The notes: generated from the sequence alone by a model not told the origin. Counted from the first letter of the stretch, positions 1 to 8,345 are shown. The stretch: 27,713 nucleotides of DNA from Anaerobacillus sp. (GCA_007120055.1 SKOL01000299.1:1-27713); one strand, 5' to 3'. Numbers and translations: made by a program.

Positions 1-20
1 CAACTTTAAAAACTTCAACC

Positions 21-139
21 TAATTCGACTTTACATTGAGAGGCGAGCATGAGAGCCTGGTGGGCAAGCCAGGGTTGTTAAATCCTGGCTTCCTGGCTCA
101 TACATCATGCTCGCGGAGGCTCAATGTCAAGTTGAATTA
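21..139. repeat. Long imperfect inverted repeat (about 119 nt hairpin)
   Basis: Nested complementary arms are visible. The outer 20-nt arms at 21-40 and 120-139 differ at two positions. Next, 43-52 pairs perfectly with 105-114 (GCGAGCATGA / TCATGCTCGC). Then 54-60 pairs with 92-98 with one mismatch, and 66-73 pairs perfectly with 84-91 (AAGCCAGG / CCTGGCTT), leaving a loop of about 10 nt. The ends read TAATTC and GAATTA. No reading frame lies inside. It could be a small non-autonomous mobile element (MITE-like), a structured RNA, or a bidirectional terminator of a gene lying left of the window; the sequence alone does not decide. Confidence 0.6.
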
Positions 140-177
140 ATGTTTGGTGTCATGAAAAAAATTATTTCTCAATTTTA

Positions 178-283
178 CCTCATTCCTATAAAAATTTGAT
201 GATCACCTCAATCGGTGACCGCATTCCCATAAAAATTTGATCACCGCCTCATTCCCATAAAAATTTAATCATCACCTCAATCC
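178..283. repeat. Three degenerate short direct repeats
   Basis: The core CATTCCYATAAAAATTT occurs at 181, 222 and 250. Copies 1 and 3 are flanked by CCT on the left and continue on the right as an ATCACCTCAATC-like tail; copy 2 is shorter. The spacing between cores is irregular (41 and 28 nt). Copy 1 is followed by GGTGACC and copy 2 by ATCACC, so short complementary segments also exist. No coding potential is visible. This looks like local duplication in intergenic DNA rather than an array of a known class. Confidence 0.5.
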
Positions 284-1089
284 ATGATCTATTTCTAAAA
301 AACTATCCCTCCATTCTATTAATTGCCTCAACATTAATAAGTACGTCATTAGCTCCTGTTTCTATTAAAAAATCTACATCTTTCTTTCAAATATTAATTT
401 TACATCTTCTTTCTATCTCCACAATTGCTATCATAAAAACACATAATTATTCTTTTAGATGAATAAAAAACCATCCCTAAAAGCACTGGTTTTACAGTAA
501 ACAAAACGCAACTATCAGCATAAATTTAAAAGAAAACAATAAAGGAAAACACAAGTAAGAATCGCAAAACTTCGATAAAACGCATTTGAATTTAGAGGGG
601 GAATCAAGCCCCAGTCGCCTAGTAGAAATTCGATAGATTATACCGAATCCACTCTATCCTTAACCGAAAAAACCACACGGGTTTTCAAGCATTAACAATA
701 GATGAAAAGGGATCTAAGACCCTTCTACCTCCACATCACTAATGTTTATTTACTAAAAAAACATCAACGTACTTCATGTAAAAATATATTTTTTTTAGCA
801 GATTAAAAAGCTTTAAAAAGGTGAAACTTATTCAGCCAAACAGCGTCTAATGTTAGGAATAATGTTTTTCAAACCCTACACCATTTATAAAATTGTCACC
901 TGTTCAGACCTGATCCCGTCTAACTTTTTAAAAAGGCTCTAAGTTGGTGGTTTTGGGACATAGTCTAGGGAAAGTAAAGCAAAGCCCTTCACGCATCTTT
1001 TAGAAAAATTCATTCGGTCACATAAAATCATTCGCGCACATTTCCGAGTTTCAAGCTCATTTAAGTTTTCACTAACGAGGTGGGGCATC
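284..1089. other. AT-rich intergenic stretch without recognisable gene
   Basis: No open frame with a ribosome-binding site is visible on either strand. Weak features only: a hairpin AAAACC-acacg-GGTTTT near 667-684, and a 28-codon open minus-strand segment at 303-386 (stop complement at 303-305) that reads like a protein tail but has no start or continuation. The end of the stretch holds the ribosome-binding site AACGAGGTGGGG for the gene at 1090. Part of it may be decayed coding sequence. Confidence 0.5.
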
Positions 1090-1353
1090 ATGAATAATTA
1101 TACATTAGAGGCTTTAATTAGTGATCAAGGCTTTATCCACTTTCAACATGCTACACTTGTAATCAACTCAAACCAAGATTGGTACATTTCGATTTTACCG
1201 ACAGATGAAAAGGATGACTTCCTTGAACCAAAAACACAATTAGAGCTGATTTTAGAAACGGAGGACGGACAGAGTTTTGTTACAAAAGGGGAGTATGTTA
1301 ATGATAGAATCGATGGCCGCGCACCATTATTACCAATATATTGTAAGGGATAA
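1090..1353 (+). CDS. Small hypothetical protein (87 aa)
   Basis: I do not recognise this family. The ATG is preceded by a good ribosome-binding site (GAGGTGGGG, ending 5 nt upstream), which supports translation and fixes the start. The 87-residue product has no signal peptide or membrane helix and is acidic in the middle (a DEKDDF stretch). Its alternating hydrophobic pattern suggests a small beta-rich cytoplasmic domain; it has one cysteine near the end. It is separated from the lipoprotein gene by about 176 nt and no terminator is evident between them. Function cannot be assigned. Confidence 0.65.
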   Translation: MNNYTLEALISDQGFIHFQHATLVINSNQDWYISILPTDEKDDFLEPKTQLELILETEDGQSFVTKGEYVNDRIDGRAPLLPIYCKG

Positions 1354-1529
1354 AGCGCATTAATAGTAAAATCATCACCGAAGTTTACAGGCTTGATCTA
1401 AAGGGTATTAATACACAAGAATATACAAAATAGTGTGGCCTTCAATGCATTTATGGTAAAATAATATTTATTAATATGATAGTGGTAAAAAAATATATAT
1501 AATAACGTAAACAATCATGGAGGTTTTAA

Positions 1530-2063
1530 ATGATGCGATATATTGTAGCTCTATTATTAATATTGACACTTGTTCTAGCTGGTTGCACTCAATCAACGAA
1601 TAAAGAAGAATTAGATCCTAACGGCGAAACTGTGAATGGCCAGAACGGTGAGAATGAACAAGATACTACTGATGAAAAAGACAGTGAAGAGAGCAATAAA
1701 GGTGAAGGTTCTAATGAAAACGAGTCGTCTGATTCAAAAAACACCGAGGAAAATAACGGAACTGAGGGTGAAACCGGAACAGAAGAAGGAGCTAACAACG
1801 AAAACGACGAAACAGATAAAGACAGTTCTACTTCTGAAGAGAAAAAACTCCTTACCGAAGATGAAGCAAAAATAAAAGTAAAAGAACATTTAAATATTGT
1901 CTACGATGACGAAGTTAACATCGTAGTAGACCGTGAAGAAGACGGGAAATTTGTTGTTCAAGTATTTGATGTCGTGCAAGGCGAAGATGGCGTGGGTCAT
2001 ACGGCGACAAGAGGTTGGTACACGGTTGACCGTGAAACAGGAGAAGTAGAATCGCTATTTTAA
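1530..2063 (+). CDS. Lipoprotein with acidic linker and PepSY-like C-terminal domain
   Basis: The N-terminus is a lipoprotein signal: a hydrophobic stretch at residues 4-16 followed by the lipobox LAGC, with the lipidated Cys at residue 19. It should therefore be anchored on the outer face of the membrane. Residues 20 to about 108 form a low-complexity hydrophilic linker made almost only of E, D, N, S, T, G and K. The last 70 residues form a small folded domain (EDEAKIKVKEHL... up to RGWYTVDRETGEVESLF) that resembles PepSY-type domains with a final WYTVD-x-xTGEV strand pair; that assignment is by eye. GGAGG at 1519-1523 supports either of two adjacent ATGs (1530 or 1533). A strong terminator follows. 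Confidence 0.85.
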   Translation: MMRYIVALLLILTLVLAGCTQSTNKEELDPNGETVNGQNGENEQDTTDEKDSEESNKGEGSNENESSDSKNTEENNGTEGETGTEEGANNENDETDKDSSTSEEKKLLTEDEAKIKVKEHLNIVYDDEVNIVVDREEDGKFVVQVFDVVQGEDGVGHTATRGWYTVDRETGEVESLF

Positions 2064-2111
2064 GCTCGAGCTAATTTACTGATACGGTAAAAAATACTTT
2101 ATCTACACAAT

Positions 2112-2139
2112 AAAAGAGGTGCGATTAGCACCTCTTTTT
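2112..2139 (+). terminator. Rho-independent terminator after the lipoprotein gene
   Basis: A perfect 11-bp stem (AAAAGAGGTGC, loop GATTA, GCACCTCTTTT) ends in a run of five T. It lies about 48 nt past the stop codon and separates this gene from the wall-polymer region. Confidence 0.92.
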
Positions 2140-2316
2140 GTTTGGTGCTGTTGTTAAAAAACGGATATACTGCTTTAAATGACAATAGACGGCAGTCAAA
2201 TTTGTATTATTCGGTCAAAATTTCCCGAGAAATACGGAAAAACGGTGGCAATATTTAGCGTTTCCTTGGGTGGGGACTATTAAACACCTAAGTTCGCTAA
2301 AATGTTCTCATTTCCC

Positions 2317-2393
2317 ATAGGGAGGAGTGCATCTCTTGTCGAGAAACCACCTTATTTTGTCAGCTTCATCTGCGTAGTGAGGTGCTCTCCTAT
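2317..2393. repeat. Imperfect inverted repeat in the intergenic region
   Basis: Arm ATAGGGAGGAGTGCATCTC (2317-2335) is complementary, with small bulges, to GAGGTGCTCTCCTAT (2379-2393). The enclosed 43 nt form the loop. The stretch 2140-2452 otherwise has no gene. On the minus strand a short frame ending in NILANLGV-stop lies beside it, which could hint at a decayed insertion element, but the evidence is thin. Confidence 0.35.
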
Positions 2394-2452
2394 ATCAACT
2401 GCCAGGAACTCTCATCCAAAACGTGCACTTTATGGGGGCTTCATAAATTTTA

Positions 2453-2481
2453 TTTACTATAAAAAAGTATTGATGTAAAAT
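2453..2481 (+). promoter_or_regulatory. Candidate sigma-A promoter for the LCP gene
   Basis: A TTTACT -35 (4 of 6 consensus bases) and a TAAAAT -10 (5 of 6) are separated by exactly 17 nt. The predicted start point would give a leader of about 200 nt. The leader contains a second GATGTAAAAT-type motif near 2622 but no riboswitch I can recognise. Confidence 0.4.
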
Positions 2482-2684
2482 AGTTTATTAGAGTAATAAA
2501 AATTATGTAACTTTTTAATGCTTTTAGTCGTCTAATATAAATAGATTGAGAGATTTTGTGTTTTAAAATCAGTTTCTCGTTCATTATGCGCCGGTTATAG
2601 CAATGATCTTGAATATACGCTGATGTAAAATTTTACCGGTTGCGATATACACAGCAAAATTAAGAAAAAAGGGAGTGTCTGAAG

Positions 2685-3710
2685 TTGGCACAGTCAAGAA
2701 TAGAAAATAAAAAAACAAATCAAAAAAAATCTCTTAAGCGCTTTATGAAGGTCGCGTTATTCAGTTTCCTAGGTCTTTTAATTATCACGGGCGCAGTTAT
2801 TGGATATGTTTTTACTAAAATGAATAATGTAGCATCAGGTGCGCAACAAGAATTAGAAAGAGGAGACCGCTCTGAATTACGGGAAAATACAGTAAATCCA
2901 ATCAACGACCCAATTTCCATTTTGTTCCTTGGTCTTGACAGTCGCGACGGTGATTTAAGTGGTAGAACGGATGCGATGGTGCTAGCAACTTTTAATCCAG
3001 AGGATAACTCGATTAAAATGCTAAATATTCCACGTGATTCTCGTGTTGAAATTGTCGGAAGAGATCGTCTTGATAAAATTAATCATGCTCATGCATTTGG
3101 TGGTCTAGATATGACGATAGCAACCGTTGAAAATCTACTAAACATCCCAGTAGATTACTTTGTATCGTTAAACTTCGATGCATTTATGGATATTGTTGAT
3201 GAATTAGGTGGGGTTACAGTTAACTCGCCAAGAACTTTTACGGAAAGAGACAATGCTACTTACGGTACAATCACGATCCATGAAGGTGAGCAAAGATTAA
3301 ATGGGCAAGAAGCCCTTGCGTATGTAAGAATGCGTAAAAGTGATCCAAGAGGCGACTTAGGGCGTGGTGAACGTCAAAAAGAAGTGATTGAATCGATAAT
3401 TAAAGAAGCAACAAGCTTTAGCTCGATTACAAGATTCGGTCCAATGATGGATGCGCTCGGTAATAACTTAAAGACAAATCTTGGTTTTAATAGCGTCATT
3501 AGAATGCACACCTATGCTAGCAGTTTAAATAATATTGACTCCTTAAGTTTTAAAGGAGGAAACCTAATGCTGAATGGAATCTACTATTATGAATTAGATG
3601 AACAATCAGTAAGAGAAATTTCAGAGGAATTACAAATACACCTAAATATGATCGAAGCTCCTGAGCCAGAAGAGCTAGAAGAACAGCAAGAAGGGCAAGA
3701 GGGACTATAG
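2685..3710 (+). CDS. LytR-CpsA-Psr (LCP) family cell-wall polymer ligase
   Basis: LCP proteins transfer undecaprenyl-linked anionic polymers (wall teichoic acid, capsule, teichuronic-type chains) onto peptidoglycan outside the membrane. Here a basic cytoplasmic N-terminus is followed by one membrane helix (about residues 22-45). The LCP domain spans about residues 78-250 and has the family's charged signature: GLDSRDG, GRTDAM, NIPRDSRV, DKINHAHAFGG, NGQEALAYVRMR and GDLGRGERQKEV, giving the conserved Asp and Arg residues that bind the pyrophosphate and polyprenyl phosphate. The C-terminus is a short acidic tail (PEPEELEEQQEGQEG). The start is TTG with AAGGGAG about 10 nt upstream. It stands alone, with its own promoter candidate and terminator, just before glycosyltransferase genes, which suits attachment of the polymer made downstream. 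Confidence 0.93.
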   Translation: MAQSRIENKKTNQKKSLKRFMKVALFSFLGLLIITGAVIGYVFTKMNNVASGAQQELERGDRSELRENTVNPINDPISILFLGLDSRDGDLSGRTDAMVLATFNPEDNSIKMLNIPRDSRVEIVGRDRLDKINHAHAFGGLDMTIATVENLLNIPVDYFVSLNFDAFMDIVDELGGVTVNSPRTFTERDNATYGTITIHEGEQRLNGQEALAYVRMRKSDPRGDLGRGERQKEVIESIIKEATSFSSITRFGPMMDALGNNLKTNLGFNSVIRMHTYASSLNNIDSLSFKGGNLMLNGIYYYELDEQSVREISEELQIHLNMIEAPEPEELEEQQEGQEGL

Positions 3711-3725
3711 AAAATATAAATGTAA

Positions 3726-3758
3726 GACAAAAAAGCTGGCGAAGCCGGCTTTTTGTCT
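3726..3758 (+). terminator. Rho-independent terminator after the LCP gene
   Basis: AGACAAAAAAGCTGGC pairs with GCCGGCTTTTTGTCT around a GAA loop, with one bulged A and one G-T pair. The right arm carries the T run. It lies 15 nt after the stop codon. Confidence 0.88.
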
Positions 3759-3871
3759 GTAAATAATGATAAATACGTATTTACCCTCGCTTATTTTTCG
3801 TATACGATAGTTTAGATGTGTTTCGAAAAAGAAACAATATTAATAATCAAAAAATGCTTGATAGAGTTTTA

Positions 3872-3901
3872 GTGACACATCAGCATGGTATTGAGTATTA
3901 A
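3872..3901 (+). promoter_or_regulatory. Weak promoter candidate upstream of the glycosyltransferase genes
   Basis: GTGACA (5 of 6 with the -35 consensus) and TATTAA (4 of 6 with the -10) are 18 nt apart. It lies about 120 nt before the gene at 4022, in the 3759-4021 gap that otherwise shows nothing but AT-rich sequence. Some promoter is expected here because a strong terminator precedes it. Confidence 0.25.
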
Positions 3902-4021
3902 TTTTTCAAAAAAATACCAATGAACGAATATTATCACTTATTAGCTATTTAAGTTGCCTGTGATGATGAAGAATCAATCTATGATGAAATCACCAATCTA
4001 TGATAGAAAGGCTGTTTTCGT

Positions 4022-5143
4022 ATGAAAAAAAAGAAAATTTTATTCTTTATATACCAAATGGGTGGTGGGGGAGCTGCTCGCACACTATTAAATATCATTA
4101 ATAACTTAGATAGAGAAAAATTTTCCCCTATGTTAGTAACTCTGAATTTTGATGGATCGTATGAGAACGAGCTGAAAGAAGATGTCGAATTTATCAAGCT
4201 AGACACGCAAAGGCTAAGTAGATCGATTTTTAAACTAGCTAAAATTATTAAAAATGAAGAGGTAGACATCGTTTTCAGTACCATCCCAAGAGTCAATACG
4301 ATCGCGATATTAGCGACAATATTTTCGTTCTCAAAAGCAAAATCTGTCGTTAGAGAAGCAGACAACTTAGGTGGAGATTTGAAAACGGACTTACAATTAC
4401 TTGGCTTTGGTTTCATGTACAAATTTTCAAATCAAATCGTCTCATTATCAGAAGGCGTAAAAGAAAATTTAGTGAACAAATATAAAGTGAAGTCTGAAGA
4501 AATTAAAGTGATTTATAATCCGGTTGATCTCAACAAAATTAATGAAAAAATAGAGAACGATCAAACCGATCCGAAATATCAATCGATTTTTAACAACCCT
4601 AATGAAAAAGTAATTATTACAGCTGGAAGGCTTGTAGAACAAAAAGATCACCAAACATTACTCAATGCGTTTGCCAAAACGAACGCCAAAATCTCTAGCA
4701 GGTTAGTGATCCTCGGGGAAGGACACTTGAAAGAAAAACTCCAACAACAAGCAGAAGATTTAAACATCAAAGATCGTGTTCATTTCATCGGCTTTCAAAG
4801 TAATCCATATATTTACTTTCAACAAGCTGACTTATTTGTACTCTCATCAAAACATGAAGGCTTTTGCCATGTCATTGCCGAAGCGCTCGCAACCGGTACC
4901 CCAGTTGTCTCAACGGATTGTAAATCGGGTCCATCCGAAGTCTTAGACAAAGGACAGTATGGCTTGTTATGCCAAGTAGGTAATGTGGATGAAATGGCTG
5001 AAAATATGTTGTGCGTACTTGGATTTAATGAAGATCAAAGAACTGAATTCATTGAAAAAGGTCTTCAAAGAGTAAGTGACTTCGACGCGACAAAGATTGT
5101 CCGGCGGTATGAAGAGGTGTTTCTAAAAACACTAAATAAGTAA
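4022..5143 (+). CDS. Glycosyltransferase family 4 (GT-B fold)
   Basis: Transfers a sugar from a nucleotide-sugar donor to a growing glycan on the cytoplasmic side. The N-terminal acceptor domain shows the GT4 glycine loop (YQMGGGGAARTLLNI, residues 11-25). The C-terminal donor domain has IITAGRLVEQKDH (about 199-211), the GFQSNPYIYFQQADLFVLSS stretch, and the GT4 signature EGFCHVIAEALATGTPVV with its Glu pair around residues 278-288. At 373 residues it is full length. No membrane helix is seen. GAAAGG lies 11 nt before the ATG. The next gene starts 145 nt downstream. Donor and acceptor are not predictable from sequence; its place after the LCP gene suggests wall polysaccharide synthesis. Confidence 0.93.
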   Translation: MKKKKILFFIYQMGGGGAARTLLNIINNLDREKFSPMLVTLNFDGSYENELKEDVEFIKLDTQRLSRSIFKLAKIIKNEEVDIVFSTIPRVNTIAILATIFSFSKAKSVVREADNLGGDLKTDLQLLGFGFMYKFSNQIVSLSEGVKENLVNKYKVKSEEIKVIYNPVDLNKINEKIENDQTDPKYQSIFNNPNEKVIITAGRLVEQKDHQTLLNAFAKTNAKISSRLVILGEGHLKEKLQQQAEDLNIKDRVHFIGFQSNPYIYFQQADLFVLSSKHEGFCHVIAEALATGTPVVSTDCKSGPSEVLDKGQYGLLCQVGNVDEMAENMLCVLGFNEDQRTEFIEKGLQRVSDFDATKIVRRYEEVFLKTLNK

Positions 5144-5288
5144 CATGTTTAGTCTATGCTTAGAAGCAATCGCTCTTATTTTGATTACTTTGCCCTATTA
5201 AAATAGAGATGGCTAATCTTTAACATTGATAAGGCCACTTAAATATAATCGGTTGACTAGTAACTTAAATGAAGGAGGTGTTGATTCC

Positions 5289-6407
5289 TTGAAAAAAGCT
5301 AAAAAAGTCACTCACATGACAACGGTACACCATCCGCTGGATCCGAGAATCTTCTATAAAGAGTGTCAGTCATTGCAAAAAGCTGGATTCGACGTTTCGT
5401 TAATCGTTCCAGAAAGCGATGCTATACCAAATCAGAGTGAGATTCAAATGGTTCCTATAAAAAAACAAAAAAACAAATTACTTCGAATGATATTATCAAC
5501 TACTGAAGCGTATCGAAAAGCACGCAAACAGAAAGCTGATTACTATCATGTACACGATCCAGAGCTTTTACCAGTTGCTTGGCTTCTTAAAAACCGTAAC
5601 AATGTAGTCATTTATGACATTCACGAAGATTATGAAACAAGCATTATGCAAAAAGAATATATTCCGAAACCTTTAAGGAGTATAATAGCGAAAATTTATA
5701 AATCCGTAGAAAAGCTACTTACGAGAAAACTAGAACTTTGTTTAGCAGAAAAATATTATAAGGAAAAGTATCCGAGAGGAAAATGCATCCTAAATTATCC
5801 GGTTTTAAATAGTAAATTGACGGATCACCAAAGTGAGGACAAGCCAGTCCAAAACAAGTTAATTTATACCGGGAATATTTCGGTAGAAAGAGGAGCAAAT
5901 ATTCACGCTAGACTCCCTTTAATTGATGAGAGTGTATCTGTTCATTTTTATGGGAAGTGCCCGAAAAAGTTTGCAGATGCGATGTATGCGGCTGCCGGCG
6001 AACGAAAAAATCAACTAGTCATCGAAGGAATTGACCGATATGTTCCGAAAGATGAAATTGATGATGCCTACATTAGTCGTCGTTGGTTAGCGGGAATTGC
6101 TTTATTTCCGCCTACAGACCATTACTTAAAAAAGGAATTAACGAAGTTTTTTGAGTATATGAGTGCAGGAATCCCAATCCTTTGTTCTGACTTTCCGAAA
6201 TGGAAGCAATTTGTAGAAAAACACTCGTGCGGAATTGCAGTAAATCCAAATGACGATACAGCAATAAAAAAAGCGATTGAATATTTACGAGCAAACCCGA
6301 ATGAAGCGAAGCAAATGGGCAACAATGGTAAAAAAGCGGTGATGGAACAGCTGAATTGGGAGTGCGAGGGAGAAAAACTCGTGAAGTGGTACAAGCAACT
6401 AACGTAG
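5289..6407 (+). CDS. Glycosyltransferase family 4-like protein
   Basis: A GT-B fold glycosyltransferase of about 372 residues. The N-terminal domain begins KKVTHMTTVHHPLDPRIFYK, typical of GT4 proteins that start with a strand and a HP-x-D-x-RI loop, and contains the YYHVHDPELLPVAW and YDIHEDY motifs. The C-terminal domain has LIYTGNISVERGA, the FYGKCP strand, and TKFFEYMSAGIPILCSDFP, the equivalent of the donor-binding EALA-G-PV segment. I chose the TTG at 5289 because AAGGAGG (5272-5278) sits 10 nt upstream; the frame stays open to a TTG at 5226, but that start has no ribosome-binding site. No membrane span is seen. Substrates are unknown. Confidence 0.88.
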   Translation: MKKAKKVTHMTTVHHPLDPRIFYKECQSLQKAGFDVSLIVPESDAIPNQSEIQMVPIKKQKNKLLRMILSTTEAYRKARKQKADYYHVHDPELLPVAWLLKNRNNVVIYDIHEDYETSIMQKEYIPKPLRSIIAKIYKSVEKLLTRKLELCLAEKYYKEKYPRGKCILNYPVLNSKLTDHQSEDKPVQNKLIYTGNISVERGANIHARLPLIDESVSVHFYGKCPKKFADAMYAAAGERKNQLVIEGIDRYVPKDEIDDAYISRRWLAGIALFPPTDHYLKKELTKFFEYMSAGIPILCSDFPKWKQFVEKHSCGIAVNPNDDTAIKKAIEYLRANPNEAKQMGNNGKKAVMEQLNWECEGEKLVKWYKQLT

Positions 6408-6427
6408 CGTTAGGAAATTCTTTTTTC
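6399..6427 (+). terminator. Possible weak terminator overlapping the gene end
   Basis: CTAACG-TAG-CGTTAG (6399-6413) forms a 6-bp hairpin with the stop codon as loop. A T-rich tract (TTCTTTTTTC) begins about 4 nt later. The short stem and the gap before the T run make this uncertain; it may only attenuate transcription. Confidence 0.3.
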
Positions 6428-6502
6428 ATTAACGATAATAAACAAAACTAGCTGTAATTATATTAAGCAAGTCACTATCTTTCAAGCAAAGGCGGGATCA
6501 AT

Positions 6503-7267
6503 TTGAAAGAAGCAAAACTAAATAAACCACTGATTTCAATTATCACGCCTAGTTATAATTCGGCAAAGTTTATCGGAGATGCGATCCAATCCGTACTTAA
6601 CCAGACGTATACGAATTGGGAAATGGTCATCGTCGATGATTGTTCGAAAGATGAGACGGTCGAAATCATTCAACAGTACAAGGACGAGCGGATCAGACTC
6701 ATTCAACTACAAGAAAACAGTGGACCAGCAATAGCCCGCAACACGGCGATTGAAGCAGCACAAGGTCGTTATATCGCTTTTCTTGATAGTGACGACCAGT
6801 GGCTTCCGGAAAAATTAGAAAAACAATTACGTTTTATGCAGGACAACGACATTGCTTTTTCTTATACAAAATATAAAAACATGACAGAAGATGGGACGGA
6901 AACGAATGTAATTGTCAATGTTCCTGAAAAAGTTACTTACGAAGACCTCTTAAAACATAATGTAATCGGCTGCCTTACCGTGATGGTCGATAAAGACAAG
7001 GCAGGAGAAGTAGCGATGGTCAATATCCGCACACGTCAAGATTATGTTTTATGGCTCCATCTTTGTAAACGAGGGTTTACAGCCTACGGGCTTCAAGAGG
7101 TGTTAGCGAAATACAGACTAGTAGAAAACTCAGTTTCGAGTAACAAGTTAAAAATGGCGAAGCAAAATTGGAAAGTTTATCGAGAGATTGAACAACTGAG
7201 CCTCGTCAAAAGCGTGTGGTACTTCATGCACTATGGGTATTTTAAAATGAAAAAATACATCGGCTAA
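6503..7267 (+). CDS. Glycosyltransferase family 2 (GT-A fold)
   Basis: A compact 254-residue GT2 enzyme. The N-terminus carries the family hallmarks: ISIITPSYNSAKFIGDAIQSVL (about residues 11-32), QTYTNWEMVIVDDCSKDETV with the nucleotide-binding Asp pair, NSGPAIARNTAIE, and the metal-binding DSDDQW (about 95-100, DXD-type). Downstream, NIRTRQDYVLWLHLCKRG supplies the usual catalytic-base region. No C-terminal membrane helices, so it is a soluble or peripheral transferase rather than a processive synthase. The start is TTG preceded by GGCGGG. It is followed by a 0.25 kb gap before the transporter operon. Confidence 0.92.
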   Translation: MKEAKLNKPLISIITPSYNSAKFIGDAIQSVLNQTYTNWEMVIVDDCSKDETVEIIQQYKDERIRLIQLQENSGPAIARNTAIEAAQGRYIAFLDSDDQWLPEKLEKQLRFMQDNDIAFSYTKYKNMTEDGTETNVIVNVPEKVTYEDLLKHNVIGCLTVMVDKDKAGEVAMVNIRTRQDYVLWLHLCKRGFTAYGLQEVLAKYRLVENSVSSNKLKMAKQNWKVYREIEQLSLVKSVWYFMHYGYFKMKKYIG

Positions 7268-7534
7268 ACCGATCAAGATACAGCGGTGCAGATCGTCATC
7301 AGAATCAATATCCTTTATAATAGTTACAAACTGGAAATAGTTCCATGATCATAGAGTTTAGAAATTCACTTTTCTTAGATATAGTATAATTTAGAAAAGA
7401 AAAATATAGACACATTTAGACATTATGTGATAATACTGTTGATGAACAGGCTCGAGCAAGGGGGCGATAATACGTTCTCAAAAATACTACACTTGTCGTA
7501 GTGATGAAATCGAATGGCGGTGAAATGTTACTTT
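7268..7534 (+). promoter_or_regulatory. Intergenic region with candidate operon promoter
   Basis: A perfect TATAAT lies at 7385-7390 in ATAGTATAATTTAG. No -35 box at the usual distance matches well, so activity is uncertain. If real, it would drive the long transporter, glycosyltransferase and ATP-grasp operon with a leader of about 140 nt. A small ACTAC/GTAGT hairpin lies near 7486-7502. No gene is seen in the gap. Confidence 0.35.
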
Positions 7535-8329
7535 ATGCAAAAATATATAGATGAAATGTTGAAAAGAAAAGACCTATTAATTTATTTAGTAAAGTCGGGG
7601 TTGAAGGCTGAACATCGTAATAGTTATTTAGGTTATTTTTGGTGGTTATTAGATCCATTGTTAGGCGTGTTAGTATACTACTTTTTAATTGGCGTGATTT
7701 TAGGACGTGGCGGAGAAAACTTTGCTGTTTTTCTTGTTATCGGTTTAGTCGCTTGGCGTTGGACAAATGCTACTGTTAATAACTCTGCAAAAGCAATCCT
7801 TAAATATTCATCGATTATTAATCAAGTGTATATGCCCAAATCAATTTTTCCGATTACAATTTCGTTTACACAATTGATTAACTTTTCGTTTGGGCTAGTT
7901 GTTGTGGCATTGTTTTTGGCATTTTTTGGCGTTGTGCCGGGATGGCAAGTCATTTATTTACCAATCATAGTATTAGTGCAACTAGTCTTCTTGTTAGCGA
8001 TTAGCTTATTTCTATCATATGTGTGTGTATTTATTAGAGATATTGATAATGTTCTTACCCATGTTACTCGGTTATGGTTTTACTCGTCACCTGTTATTTG
8101 GGAAGGTGGTCGTTTATCAGGTGCGGCAGATACGCATTTTTGGGTTCATGTGTTGATTACAATTAATCCGTTTGCCCATATCGTAACTGCTTACCGTGAC
8201 ATTCTTATGTATCAGACAAGCCCACAATTTACGGGCTTAATCGTTATCGGCCTTGCATCCGTAGCTGTGATCATTGGTTTGTTATATTATTATAGTAGAA
8301 ACGAACACAAAATTATTAAAGCACTTTAA
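7535..8329 (+). CDS. ABC-2 type polysaccharide export permease (TagG/Wzm-like)
   Basis: The membrane subunit of an ABC exporter for lipid-linked glycans. Sequence features match the family: an amphipathic N-terminus (MLKRKDLLIYLVKSGLKAEH), the NSYLGYFWWLLDPLLG motif entering helix 1, about six hydrophobic helices, the conserved FxRDIxxVL-type loop (VCVFIRDIDNVLTHVTR), SSPVIWE, and the INPFAHIVTAYRDILMY segment. Length (264 aa) is normal. I prefer the ATG at 7535, with GGCGGTGA about 11 nt upstream; an in-frame ATG at 7514 would add seven residues and lacks a clear site. Its ATPase partner begins 16 nt after the stop. It should work as a homodimer. The substrate is presumably the polymer built by the neighbouring enzymes. 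Confidence 0.93.
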   Translation: MQKYIDEMLKRKDLLIYLVKSGLKAEHRNSYLGYFWWLLDPLLGVLVYYFLIGVILGRGGENFAVFLVIGLVAWRWTNATVNNSAKAILKYSSIINQVYMPKSIFPITISFTQLINFSFGLVVVALFLAFFGVVPGWQVIYLPIIVLVQLVFLLAISLFLSYVCVFIRDIDNVLTHVTRLWFYSSPVIWEGGRLSGAADTHFWVHVLITINPFAHIVTAYRDILMYQTSPQFTGLIVIGLASVAVIIGLLYYYSRNEHKIIKAL

Positions 8330-8345
8330 AAAGAGGTTTTTAACT

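Noticed and set aside
178..283. CRISPR-like array
   Set aside because: Only three cores, with irregular spacing (41 and 28 nt), related rather than unique spacers, and no cas genes in the window.
303..386. Minus-strand pseudogene fragment
   Set aside because: A 28-codon open segment has a protein-like ending but no start, no continuation across the upstream stop and no recognisable family; too short to call.
667..684. Terminator or regulatory hairpin in the left intergenic region
   Set aside because: AAAACC/GGTTTT is a 6-bp stem without a T tract and with no gene ending beside it.
3979..4422. Minus-strand coding region opposite the first GT4 gene
   Set aside because: It is the antisense shadow of a clear glycosyltransferase gene, with low-complexity composition and no ribosome-binding site.
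8274..8345. 24-residue extension of the two-domain ABC ATPase into the permease gene
   Set aside because: It lies out of frame within the permease coding sequence; the ATG at 8346 has a proper AAAGAGG site.
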